Shown here in pieces: positions 23,501-32,487 of a stretch of 60,000 bases of DNA. The DNA lies in the NCBI RefSeq assembly GCF_030272615.1, contig NC_081407.1, positions 139,816,897 through 139,876,896 of the forward strand, given 5' to 3'. The position numbers were made by a program, and so were the translations under genes. The stretch comes from Cryptomeria japonica (Eukaryota > Streptophyta > Pinopsida > Cupressales > Cupressaceae). The notes below the pieces were generated by a model. The model searched no databases and was not told the DNA's origin. It saw nothing but the letters and a program-made list of their open reading frames with translations. Position 1 is the stretch's first letter, and every line of letters begins with the position of its first letter.

Positions 23501-24530
23501 ACTATCCAAAAAGTTGCCATGTGAACTCCATGATTTTGTCAAAAACATGACGCCAAAACCAAATAGCTCCTATCCGCATATTATGTAAGAGGCCCTTGTA
23601 CCTGTCAATATAAGGGAATCTAGCTCGCCTATCTTGTACACCCAATGGTTGCGTCACCGCCATATGCTCCCAAGCCCATATGTGTAGAAGGGGACCCTGG
23701 CTGACAGACTGGCATAGTCTCTGTACACTACAAGATGCATGTCATGATAAAGTTGAGCTCGCATCGCGGCTCCCCAAGCATACTCTACATAGTCCTAAAC
23801 CATATAGAATACACAACTTCTCTATCCAATAGGAAATCCATGCCCTCCTAGATCAGACATGATCCGTCTGCTTAGGAACCCACAAATCACAAGTACCAGG
23901 TGAGGGATGTGTTGGATCTCCATTGCCCTGCCTAGGTGCATCCTGCTCCTGTCCAACATTGACAGTGCATCATACTCACAAATCTCCTGAAGGTAGAAGT
24001 TTGTTGCATCTAACTAGTACTCAGGGATGACACCGCGAATGGGGATCTTCAAGATCCTCCATAGATCTAACAAAGTCACTGTCACCTCTCTGGTAGGTAG
24101 ATGAAAGGTACAGATCTTGTTGTCCCACCTCTCTACTAGTGTTGTCATCATAGAAGTATGAGCTCAGATCTGCGGTCATCGATTGATGAAATGCAAACCC
24201 ACCGCAGCTAGAATCTCTAACTCATCTGCCTTCAGCTACCTATAGAGTCTCATGGTCCTCGGCCAATGTTCCCTCAACACCAATGGCCCCAAGTCCACCT
24301 ACATCCAAGAAAACACTTCGTCATCTGATAGCATTCTGGACGCTATCCTATTCCTAGGACATTCATGATTCCTCCTAAACCATTTTTCATATCCACACCT
24401 TTCATTTTCCTATTATCCTAGCATTTGCGTTGATTCATTCAACGGTCGCGCTATGCCATAGTCTGACGCGTTGAACCTCCCCCTGGCCTTGGACCTTAAC
24501 CTTGACCAGCGTGGGTGCTCGTGTCATGAT
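20587..24530 (-). pseudogene. Antisense plant mobile domain (PMD) gene inside the Tat element, two exons
   Basis: Reading the minus strand, one frame runs from about 24400 to 23390 and gives a PMD (PF10536-type): RMLSDDEVFSWM, LREHWPRTMRLY, ERWDNKICTFHLPTREVTVT, LEILAAVGLHF, YVEYAWGAAM, SLSARVPFYTYGLGSIW. After a one-base slip near 23385 it continues with a Gly/Val/Glu-rich stretch and a heptad-rich coiled coil (LHSLEDEV, LEVEVERL, MKVDDLQ) to a donor CCAAG/GTAACT at 22606/22605. An intron of 1529 bp ends at ...GCTAG/GTGCCC (21077/21076). Exon 2 (21076-20587) stays in frame and extends the coiled coil (ERMLEEARTWTAI, RRERAERVGQEVANF) to a TGA at 20589-20587. About 20 internal stops are nearly all TAG or TGA at likely CAG or CGA codons. 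The start is uncertain (24400-24530). PMD proteins such as MAIN/MAIL1 act in silencing and genome stability; a role in this element is unknown. Confidence 0.85.
21077..22605 (-). other. Intron of the antisense PMD gene
   Basis: Bounded on the minus strand by GTAACTTG and TTTTAGCTAG. It shows no long ORF in the minus frame of the exons, whereas the flanking exons join in phase 2 to give a continuous coiled-coil frame. Retention of an intron is expected because reverse transcription uses the sense-strand element RNA, in which antisense introns are not spliced. Confidence 0.7.
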
Positions 24531-25184
24531 CCCTTTCTCCCCCTTGACCTAACCCTAACCTATCCTAGCGTGGGCACTCGTGCCAAGAGCGTTTGCCCGC
24601 TCTGAAACCCCTCATTATCCCTTCTAACTTGCAAGCGCTCACTCTATTCACTAGCACTCGTTCTACACTAGGGGCGCGCACGCTGAAATGGCAATCAACG
24701 CATCCATCCCGTTAGAATTCTTAGTCCATTTCTAGCCCTAAATCTATCAAATCATAAAGGAGGTCAACGATACATATCGGTGGCCCATAGTGGGCGGGTC
24801 TCTCATAGCGACGAACCCTCTCGACGCTGTGCTCATGTGTGGGAACACAATCCATCTCTTCTTCTCTTCTTCTAAGCTCTGAACTACTCCAATGCTAATG
24901 AGTGACAATGACCCTTCATTGGGCCCAGTGTGGCTTATATGAGCCCTCTCGTGGGTCCACTCCCTTTGTTTTCTCCTTTCTTCTATCTCCTCTCCTATTT
25001 TCTCAATTGTCTCTATCTTTCTTTCTCATTCACTTATCACTTCTCCTCCTTCTCTTCGAGAATTTTTCATCATTATTTTCAAGAATTCCAAAAAACTCTC
25101 GAGGGGGCATACACCACCCGTGCTTTGCGTCGGGGCATCCTTCTTCTTCTATCTTTTACCCATCGACAAATTCTGCCACTGCGT
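24531..25184. other. Region between PMD gene start and 3' PPT
   Basis: GC-richer than its surroundings (24440-24720), with CG-containing phrases such as GCGTGGGTGCTCGTG and GCGTGGGCACTCGTG repeated near 24509 and 24570, followed by pyrimidine-rich sequence. It is the likely upstream region (promoter or 5' UTR) of the antisense PMD gene. Short plus-strand open frames at 24902-25217 run into the PPT/LTR and are not genes. Confidence 0.45.
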
Positions 25185-25199
25185 AAAAGAGGGGCAAAA
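25185..25199 (+). other. 3' polypurine tract of the Tat element
   Basis: AAAAGAGGGGCAAAA directly before the TG of the 3' LTR at 25200. Confidence 0.9.
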
Positions 25200-26458
25200 T
25201 GTAGATACTTAAATTAACTATTTTTAATTTATTTATTTATTAATTATGTTGATCCCTACTCCTTCTCAATATTAATTAAATTTAATTAATATTGTCACTA
25301 TAGTCTAGTAATTGATTTATTTAATAAATCAATTTACCTTTATTCTTCCAAAGTCCCCAAAATTAATTCTTCCTAAATCCTCTCTTTAATTAACTAGTCT
25401 CAATTAATTAATTAACCTAGGTGATTCATACAAATCACCTTTTCCGTATCCATCATTAACCTAATTAATTCTTCTAGAAACATCCTTAATCCCACTTATC
25501 ATTATTCTTCTAATTTTTAATTCCCTCCACTCATTCTCTCTCCTAGTCAAATCCTCCTACAAATCCCACTTGCCCTAATCCCACCGAAATATTCTTCTAA
25601 TCCCTCTTCTAATGAGTTACTAGTGGCTAATCCTCATGATTAGCCACAAAGTCAACTCCTTGTCCCCTCATCAAACCACCTTCCTTAAATGCTCTTTTCT
25701 TAGGTGAACGTGAGATTTTCAAAAATCTCACATTCCTCTAGGTATCTCTTCCTCCAAGGAATTTTTAATTCCTTTTTACTCCTCCAATACCTATGAGCAT
25801 TATTTTAAGGAATTTTTAATTCGTTCTCCTCATCATTCAAGGAATATTTTATTCCTTTTCTCTTCCCTAGGTGCATTGGGAAGCCTTCCCAATGAACCTT
25901 GAGGAGTGTGGAGACAAGAAATGCCTTTATGGCATATCTCTTGGACTCCACACTTGTCTTGTCAATTTCTCTTGATCCATGTGTGGGCTCAAATGCAATC
26001 TTGACCCTCCATCTTGGATCAATCCTAGCCCTTCATTTTCTTCCTTCTCCTTCTATAAATTGGAGACTCCATTCCTTCATTTCCCATCTCCAAGTTATCT
26101 AAGTTCATGCTGTCAAAATAGATTTCAAAAATCATCCATAGCACCCAAACTCTAGCAAAATTACCACTCATCCTTCATTTAGTCATTTTAGCATTCCATC
26201 TTGCCTATCCATCCCATTCTCAATCCATTCATCCTTCATCCATTTCATCATCCTTTGTACATATTTGGAGAGCCACCACATTCAAGCAAGAGGATCTCAT
26301 CAAATCAAGTGGAGACAAGGGCGCTTCTTCACTTCATCCATAGCTCAATTTGAAGGATAAGGTAAAATTAGCAAGGTATAAATGGTTATTTTGTGTTTTA
26401 TGTGTTTTGTTTGAATACATATCATTGAATCTTGATTTGCTACATTTTCCCCTCTTCA
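25200..26458 (+). repeat. 3' LTR of the Tat element
   Basis: 1259 bp, homologous along its length to the 5' LTR. It keeps a perfect 10-bp-arm hairpin GTGGCTAATC / GATTAGCCAC (25623-25632, 25638-25647) that is mostly deleted from the 5' LTR, where only GTGCCAC remains. TATA box CTATAAAT at 26053-26060. Confidence 0.95.
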
Positions 26459-26463
26459 TTATA

Positions 26464-26709
26464 CATTTACATGAACTGAAATAACTAGAAAGCATGAAAG
26501 GAGTATGAGTAGAGAGAGTCCAATGTCGACTCCAATACCAAATCCTCTTTTCCCCAATGGTGGTTTACATGCCACCCAACCATGTGAACCTATAGGTCCA
26601 CCCCATTGTGTTATGGAGATAATCACACAACTCAAACACAAAAATCATGAAATACACATGGGGAGAAAGGCATGCACTAACATGAATCATGAAGTATACA
26701 CATCATACA
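26464..26709. other. Short spacer between Tat element and solo LTR
   Basis: About 245 bp without recognisable content. Confidence 0.5.
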
Positions 26710-26714
26710 ATAAT

Positions 26715-28433
26715 TGTTAGTCCCAACCGGTGTTGAGAGGGGAGGGGTGAATCGACACTTAATCAAATTTTCACAATTTAACTTTTATCTTAAATATTCA
26801 TTCATCTAAGATCCAACAATATACTTAATCATTGAAGTAAAATATGCAAGCATGAAAAGTTGACAGTGACACCAAGGAGTTATCTCGTGGAAACCTAATA
26901 GGGAGAAAACCACGGTGTGAGTAGGAACTCACAAAATTTGCACTCTTCTGGAGTACACCCGGTTAAGAGCCATCCCTGTTAGGAGATTACAAGGACACTG
27001 TTAGGTGTCACCCAGTTAAGGGATTTTGAACAAGGCCGGTTAGTGCCTTTACCCTGTTAAAGGTATCCTGGTTAGAGGACTTAGAACATTAGTTAAGATG
27101 TTACCCGATTAAGGGATTTTACAATAGGGACCTGTTAAAGTGCACCTAGTTAAGGGATTTATGTTGTAGTTGTTAGAAAGAAATAGATGGATGATCTGTT
27201 GAATTAGCTACTGATAGCTTGATTAGATCTCAATATGCATCCCACTCAATACACATCGGTTGTGTCTTCTCTGCACAACACCGGTTTCCTTCTTACACCT
27301 TCACCTATTCACTCAGTCGGTCACCTATCCCTTGGCACTGCACTATGTTAGTCCTCTGACCTTCGGCTCTGCACTTTGTGGGTCCTCTGTCCTTCGGCTC
27401 TACCCTTAGCCGGTTCTCGATCCTTCGGCTTTGCACTCAACCGGTTCTCTGCCCTTCGGCTCTGTACTCAGTCGGTTCTCTGCGTGTCGACTCTGCACTT
27501 AGTCGATCTACCTCACACACACACTCAACTATGCTAACACCTCTTAGCACTTCCTCTCACTCTGGTCTTCACCTTAGATCGCCTTCATCAAGATTTCCTT
27601 GTTTCAAATTTCATAATCAAAACTTTCTGAAAGAGCTCAAGAACTCTTTATACATTTTTTGTTGACACCTTCAGGCATATCCTTAATCAAATCAATCAAG
27701 GATTTCAAAAGATTTCAATTTCAAAATCTCCCACTCATTCTCTACGCGCCTTACAACAATTATGCCAAGTGCTCAACCAATTCTGCCACCGCATCTCCCA
27801 AAGATACAAACTTCTGAGTCATGTTTAGCCAAATAAATGCGAACCAGAAAATCCGCATGTAATCATGCTTGACTGCATGATAACTGAAAGTTAACCTTAC
27901 CAAAAAATAATTTGGCGTAGACACAAGCTTACCAACTCATCCTTTGCTACCACAACTGAATAACCGATCACTGATCCGAGATTTATGGTAATCACCTATC
28001 TTCCTTCTGTCATACCGGTGTAGCGGTATGTAACTGCACTTCTTATATTACCAGTTCATCCTTTGATTGCCAATTTGTTGTGCTAGCACCAAGTATCTTC
28101 CCCTGTTTACCAGTGAGTTACCGGTTGGTTAGAGCAAACAAGTTTTCTTGCCTGAGTCACCTTTTGTGACTTCACCATCAACAAAGTGACTGATCTCCCT
28201 GAATGATAGATCAGTTGACTTAATTTATCTTTCCTTGAGCTCAAGTAACCTTTGATCATTCAATACCAATGTTGTTTCCATTCACTATTGCTTACTAAAA
28301 AGAAACACCACTCTACCTATAACACTTCACTGGTTAGTGTCTTCACTGATAAGTGTTGGACATCAATAAAAAACCTTAGCACATATATCAATTTTCTAGA
28401 TTGACCGATTTTGTCAATGCCAATAATCCAACA
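26715..28433 (-). mobile_element. Solo LTR of a copia-like family, minus strand
   Basis: On the minus strand it begins TGTTGGATTATTGGCATTG (at 28433) and ends with a pyrimidine stretch GATTCACCCCTCCCCTCTCA followed by ACACCGG...GGGACTAACA at 26715. The same end (ACCCCTCCCCTCTCAA...GGGCCTAACA) closes the LTR at 56961. Flanks ATAAT (26710-26714) and ATAAC (28434-28438) fit a 5-bp target duplication with one transition. No internal domain is present. The LTR contains two internal arrays, (a) 26940-27165 with repeated CCGGTTAAGGGATTT-like phrases and (b) 27325-27515. Confidence 0.75.
27325..27515. repeat. Minisatellite inside the solo LTR
   Basis: About six units of 32-34 bp built on CCTTCGGCTCTGCACTnAGnCGGTTCTCTG with substitutions in each. 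Creates a 95-codon plus-strand open frame (27378-27665) that is repeat-derived and not a gene. Confidence 0.8.
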
Positions 28434-28438
28434 ATAAC

Positions 28439-29959
28439 ATGGAGTAAACAATAAAATAGAAAGGAATTATAGATCTCTCGGGTGCTACTCAAGGTACATA
28501 GGGGTTGGATATTAGAGGTTACAAAAGGGGAGTGGCATCATGTATCATTAAGGAATGACTCGCATGGAATCGAGTGGTCCTCTCAAAGACTCGACCATAC
28601 TATATCAATGCCCCATAGATGAATAGGTATTATCAACTCATCCTAAACTTATAATATCACTATAGGCATTAGAGGGGCATCCATTATATTAGTTTCATTA
28701 CCCATGTTTTGTTTAGTTTTCATTGATTAATCATAACTCCCCAATAAGTTATCCTGATAGAAAATTTGTGCCTTGACCCTCATTGAGAGCCACTCCCATA
28801 ACCATCTTTGATAGCTACACCCTAGCCTCATCACCTTCTACATGAAGACAAAATAAAAATAAAAATAAAAATAAAAATAAAACAACACAATTCTCTCATT
28901 TTCACACTTTTTCACAACATAAGCATAATTTTCTCAATTTCAATAATCAAATGCAATGAGACCCAAATTGATCCAAATTCATAAATTACACAATATAGAT
29001 ATCATTCCAAATTATAAACTATCAAATTTGACTAGTATTCTACTTTTAATCATTTTCCCATTTTCAACAAAAAACAACAAATAGGATCAACCTAAAAATA
29101 ATAGCTCAAAAATTACAAAAAAAAAAATCGAAGAATGTCCTTTTAGTTCTTAGGTATACAACACTCCATTTATATCATAAAAACAACAGTTCATCCATTC
29201 TAGTGAATATTGGGCATGGTAATGACGTAAATTAGAAATTTTACAAAATTCTCTCATAACATTTGAAATACTAACTCAAAATAAAATGCCTATTTTAATT
29301 ATTTAAATCATTTTCAAGAAATTAAAAAGAAAAAGAAAGAGAAAAGGAGAATAAGTGAGGTTCTTACGTAAAATTTGCCTCCAAATTCTATCCTCAAAAA
29401 CTCCAAGCACACAAAGAGATAACACAAATGCACAAAGTAGCACAAACCCCTTCCAATTTGTATTCTATTGCAATAATTTTCATTCAAATCCCTTCACAAA
29501 TGGCTTCCCAATGCAAAATCCCTTTAAAACCCAATTCACATTTTCCTTTTTTGAAATAAATAGTTAAATAATACTTTTTAATTTTCATAGACATGTATTT
29601 TACCCTAATTATGCAATGCATTTAAAGATGAATATACATAAGCCCCATTTTTCTTTGCAAATATTAAATTACCAATTAAAGCCACAAAAATAGTTTTCAC
29701 CTTAAATTTTATGGAAAATGAAAGTTGACATAAGTATTCAAACACTCTTCATTGGTCAAACATTTAGGGGATATAATTTTTCAGAATATTACCAATCACC
29801 TTATTTGGGGTATAACACTAGTCATAACATGGGAAATCATACTCGAATTGAGTAAAACAGGTTAGTTATAATGGGAATTGGCCATTGTGATATCCACTCT
29901 TAACCATCATCATGGTATGATAACATTTTTCAAGCCACGTGAAGTTGATACCCTATACC
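28439..29959. other. AT-rich sequence without gene
   Basis: Contains an (AAAAT)n microsatellite at about 28852-28881. On the minus strand a TGTTATACCCC at about 29818 resembles the beginning of plant Ty3/gypsy LTRs and could be the 3' LTR of the gypsy element whose integrase lies at 30175-30336; its far end was not found. Confidence 0.45.
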
Positions 29960-30174
29960 TATAACCACTCAACACATGCCAAGGGTGCCTATGAATATAT
30001 AATAGCCGGCGTGCATACAATTTCCCTGATAATGAAGAGGGGAAAATGTATACAATGACGAGAAATTCATACATTGTATGCAATGAATTTTTCGTCATTG
30101 TATAACCACTCAACACATGCCAAGGGTGCCTATGAATATATAATAGCCGGCGTGCATACAATTTTCCTGATAAT
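29960..30174. repeat. 74-bp direct repeats flanking a hairpin
   Basis: 29960-30033 and 30101-30174 match except for one base. The 67-bp centre has a near-perfect inverted repeat with 20-bp arms (TACAATGACGAGAAATTCAT at 30051-30070 against 30083-30102, one mismatch). The block abuts the integrase reading frame exactly where it stops matching, so it replaced or was inserted into the integrase gene. Confidence 0.85.
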
Positions 30175-30336
30175 ATCCCATTTCCACTCAAGAATGACAT
30201 GTGACTGTAAGACACTTGTTGGATGCTAATGTTTGACCTTCACTCTTTGACACTCAAGGCATCTAGCCATAAAATTGGCAACATCATGCCTCATCTCTAC
30301 CCAATGATACAACTTCCTAATGTTAGCACACATCTT
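30175..30336 (-). pseudogene. Ty3/gypsy integrase fragment, part 2 (downstream of LINE insertion)
   Basis: Minus-strand reading gives IRKLYHWVEMRHDVANFMA then RCLECQRVKVKHQHP, ending at EWKWDII near 30178. These are the second half of the HHCC zinc domain (C-x2-C in CLECQ) and linker of a plant Ty3/gypsy integrase. Its first half (KAHLTPYLTHSNINKMCAN, two His) lies 27.6 kb away at 57943-58015. The two halves are joined in frame when the LINE and its 19-bp target duplication are removed. No catalytic core follows. Confidence 0.85.
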
Positions 30337-31125
30337 TTTTTTGATCAGTTAATATTATTTTTGTATTAATAGAAAGCAAATTTACATCCATCAACATAGT
30401 CCAAATTCTAATATTCAAGCACCAAACAGAAAAAAAAAAAAAAAAAAAAAACATCTCGCAACTTATCTCTTGTCTATGATGTCCGCCCTCCCCAAAAACA
30501 TTATACAACCCAACCAGTTTATAAAGAGTTCACAGTTTTGATTACAAAATAGCAAGAAACAATGGCAATGAAAAATAAAAAAACAACATTCAACAAGCTA
30601 CTGTAAGTTCCTTGCCTTTCCCTTCATCATTCTAGTCTTTATCTAGTGGTTCCTTGGGGTCATCTAGATCGTCATTGTCTTCCAAAGGGAAGCCAATCCA
30701 CATAGTGCACTTTGTCAGTCTCTTTCTTGAACCCCTTGGTTGACCTCACTTCTGTTTAGATGATGAAGTAGAGCCTTCATTTGCGGATTTTTGGTCCTCA
30801 AGACCCCATTTCTCTAGTTCGCATCTGATATCTTGTCTTTCTCATGCTTTCAAATACTCAGTTATTCCATGCATACCCACTTGTGCCAATGCACGACGCA
30901 CCTCCTTATTACAATTTGCACTCCAGAGTTGGTAAGGACACAGTGGGGGGTGAAATTCTCTCACATGGAGCCAAACACCATCTGGGTAGATGAAACCCAG
31001 ACCATCACGGGACATTTACATGAAGCTCTTGAAACCTCCACACCATTCCTCCTACACACAGCTTGTAACAATCCATTGCACCTTCTCCTTAATCACTAAT
31101 TCAAAACACTAGACTGTAAACATAG
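30337..31125 (-). mobile_element. LINE, 3' portion with poly(A) tail (minus strand)
   Basis: Immediately right of the target duplication TAATGTTAGCACACATCTT (30318-30336) is a T-run (tail of a minus-strand element). The minus strand reads ...AATATTAACTGATCAAAAAAAA, a typical plant LINE end. An internal A-run (30430-30451 on the plus strand) sits 90 bp in. From about 31095 to 30600 the minus strand has decayed coding sequence (GLGFIYPDGVWLHVREFHPP, VRRALAQVGMHGITEYL, acidic end DNDDLDDPKEPLDKD) that I do not recognise; it may be the LINE's last ORF. The rest of this LINE is at 56962-57923. The exact right limit, where the copia-like element begins, is not visible. Confidence 0.65.
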
Positions 31126-31170
31126 AAGAAAACCAAAGAAACACTGAAGAAAAGTTATGAAGCATCAAGG

Positions 31171-31941
31171 ATGTTGGATGAGCAACTAACTACGAGAAGA
31201 CCCAACAAAGATGCAGGACTCGGTTACAAAGGAAAAGACTCAACCGAGAAGGGAATCCACACTACCGAGAGAGGAGAATCATCAAAGCAAGCTGGAAATA
31301 AGAAGAACATCAAAGGAAATAAGCCTATTTGCAACTATTGTGGAAAACAAGGACATACTGCCAACATGTGCCAAATTAGAAAATGTAAGCAACCGAATGT
31401 CACTAGGTCTAATGGTTATTGTAACAATTGCAATAAGTATGGTCATACATCTAATCAATGTAGGACTAAGTCTGTTAGCAATTATCAGAAGGCAAAATTC
31501 AAAGGGTTTTGTAAAAACTACAATAGATATGGACACAGTACTGAGAAGTGTTGGTTTAAGCAGAAGAACTATATGTGGTCTGCACACCGAGCAAATACTA
31601 GAAGCTACCGAACTCACACAGATCCTAGCCGACAATATACTGCAGTACCATGGGATTATAATACAAGGATATGGTGTGAATGTTGTGGAAGATATGGACA
31701 TATAAGTGCCAACTGCTTTATAAGGTTTGGAATGAACAACTGAAGATCATGGAGAAATCCTGGTATGGCATGTTTTCATTGTCACAAGGTTGGACACTTG
31801 GCTAGAGATTGCAGATATCAACCTAGAGGAGATATTGATGAAATAAAAAGAAAATTCCAGATGATTTGGAAAAATAAGGAAATTGTGTCAAATGAAGAAA
31901 CCACCTTACCTACCGAGTTAGGTGCATCTATTCCAAATTAA
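31171..31941 (+). pseudogene. gag: Multi-zinc-knuckle gag (nucleocapsid) fragment
   Basis: After a Lys/Glu-rich stretch (GLGYKGKDSTEKGIHTTERG) come five CCHC boxes of the form C-x2-C-x4-H-x4-C: CNYCGKQGHTANMC, CNNCNKYGHTSNQC, CKNYNRYGHSTEKC (second Cys replaced by Tyr), CECCGRYGHISANC and, past a TGA stop at 31741-31743, CFHCHKVGHLARDC. Such knuckles bind RNA in retroelement Gag. The frame then reads DIDEIKRKFQMIWKNKEIV and ends TAA at 31939-31941. Five knuckles is many for a copia Gag, which typically has one. The frame is open upstream to 31126, so the true N-terminus is missing. Confidence 0.85.
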
Positions 31942-32487
31942 TCGGTAAAGGTATGAAGGGACTGCATTCTCTCAAGGTTAAATCTTAACAGTTCCTATTT
32001 TATCATGTACTTAATTCCAAAATCTACATAGCTAAGATGCATTAGCAAGTTTTAAATTTTATCGAGTCTTTTGGAAGCCTGTCAAATCGGTAAATGCAGG
32101 AAGCCTGTCAAATCGGTAAATGCAGGAAGTCTGGCTACTCGGTAAAAGCAAAAAAGGGTAAATCAGTTTAGTGGAACCGAGTGCATTTAATGTTTTCTGA
32201 CCTAACTGCACGGAGCCCGATAAGGTAAAATGTGTACTTAAATTTTTTGCACGGTCATTTTACACTTACCAAGTTTTCAGAAAGCAGAGTGAAGCGATTC
32301 AAAGGTGATCAAAACTCTTCTGAAGCGAAATTCAAGGTATTTATATCAATCACAACGCATTGTCAAGCAAGTTAACCGATCAATCAGTTGTGAATATCTG
32401 TTTTATATTTACTAAGTGGAAAGCGTTTGCTGGTTAAAAGTTTTCAAACCCTAAGGCTCTTTCGTTAGTGATTATCCAAAGTTTGAA
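31942..32487 (+). other. Spacer between gag fragment and long ORF
   Basis: Holds a 26-bp direct repeat (GAAGCCTGTCAAATCGGTAA, about 32074-32124). The last 300 bp look like a 5' UTR (AACCCTAAGGCTCTTTCG close to the ATG), so the downstream ORF may have its own transcript start. No pol sequence is present. Confidence 0.5.

Larger units (their letters stand above)
6302..26458 (+). mobile_element. Complete 20.2-kb Tat-lineage Ty3/gypsy retrotransposon
   Basis: The two LTRs begin TGTAGAYACTTAAATTAAC and end CCCCTCTTCA. The element is bounded by perfect 5-bp target duplications TTATA (6297-6301 and 26459-26463). Inside, in order: PBS, 2.8-kb leader, gag, aspartic protease, G-patch, RT, RNase H, a second RNase H-like domain, integrase, a long 3' region with an antisense PMD gene, and a PPT. 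Duplicate RNase H plus a large 3' spacer with extra ORF is characteristic of the plant Tat clade (which includes the very large Ogre elements). All genes carry stops and frameshifts, so it is non-autonomous today. The LTRs differ by scattered substitutions and one hairpin-sized indel, indicating an old insertion. Confidence 0.95.

Noticed and set aside
27378-27665. 95-codon ORF with repeated FGS/RFSA motif
   Set aside because: Generated by a 33-bp minisatellite within a solo LTR.
30337-30342. Simple chance T-run as LINE tail
   Set aside because: The run is directly beside a 19-bp duplication whose other copy borders the truncated LINE RNase H and restores an integrase frame, so a real LINE tail is the better reading.
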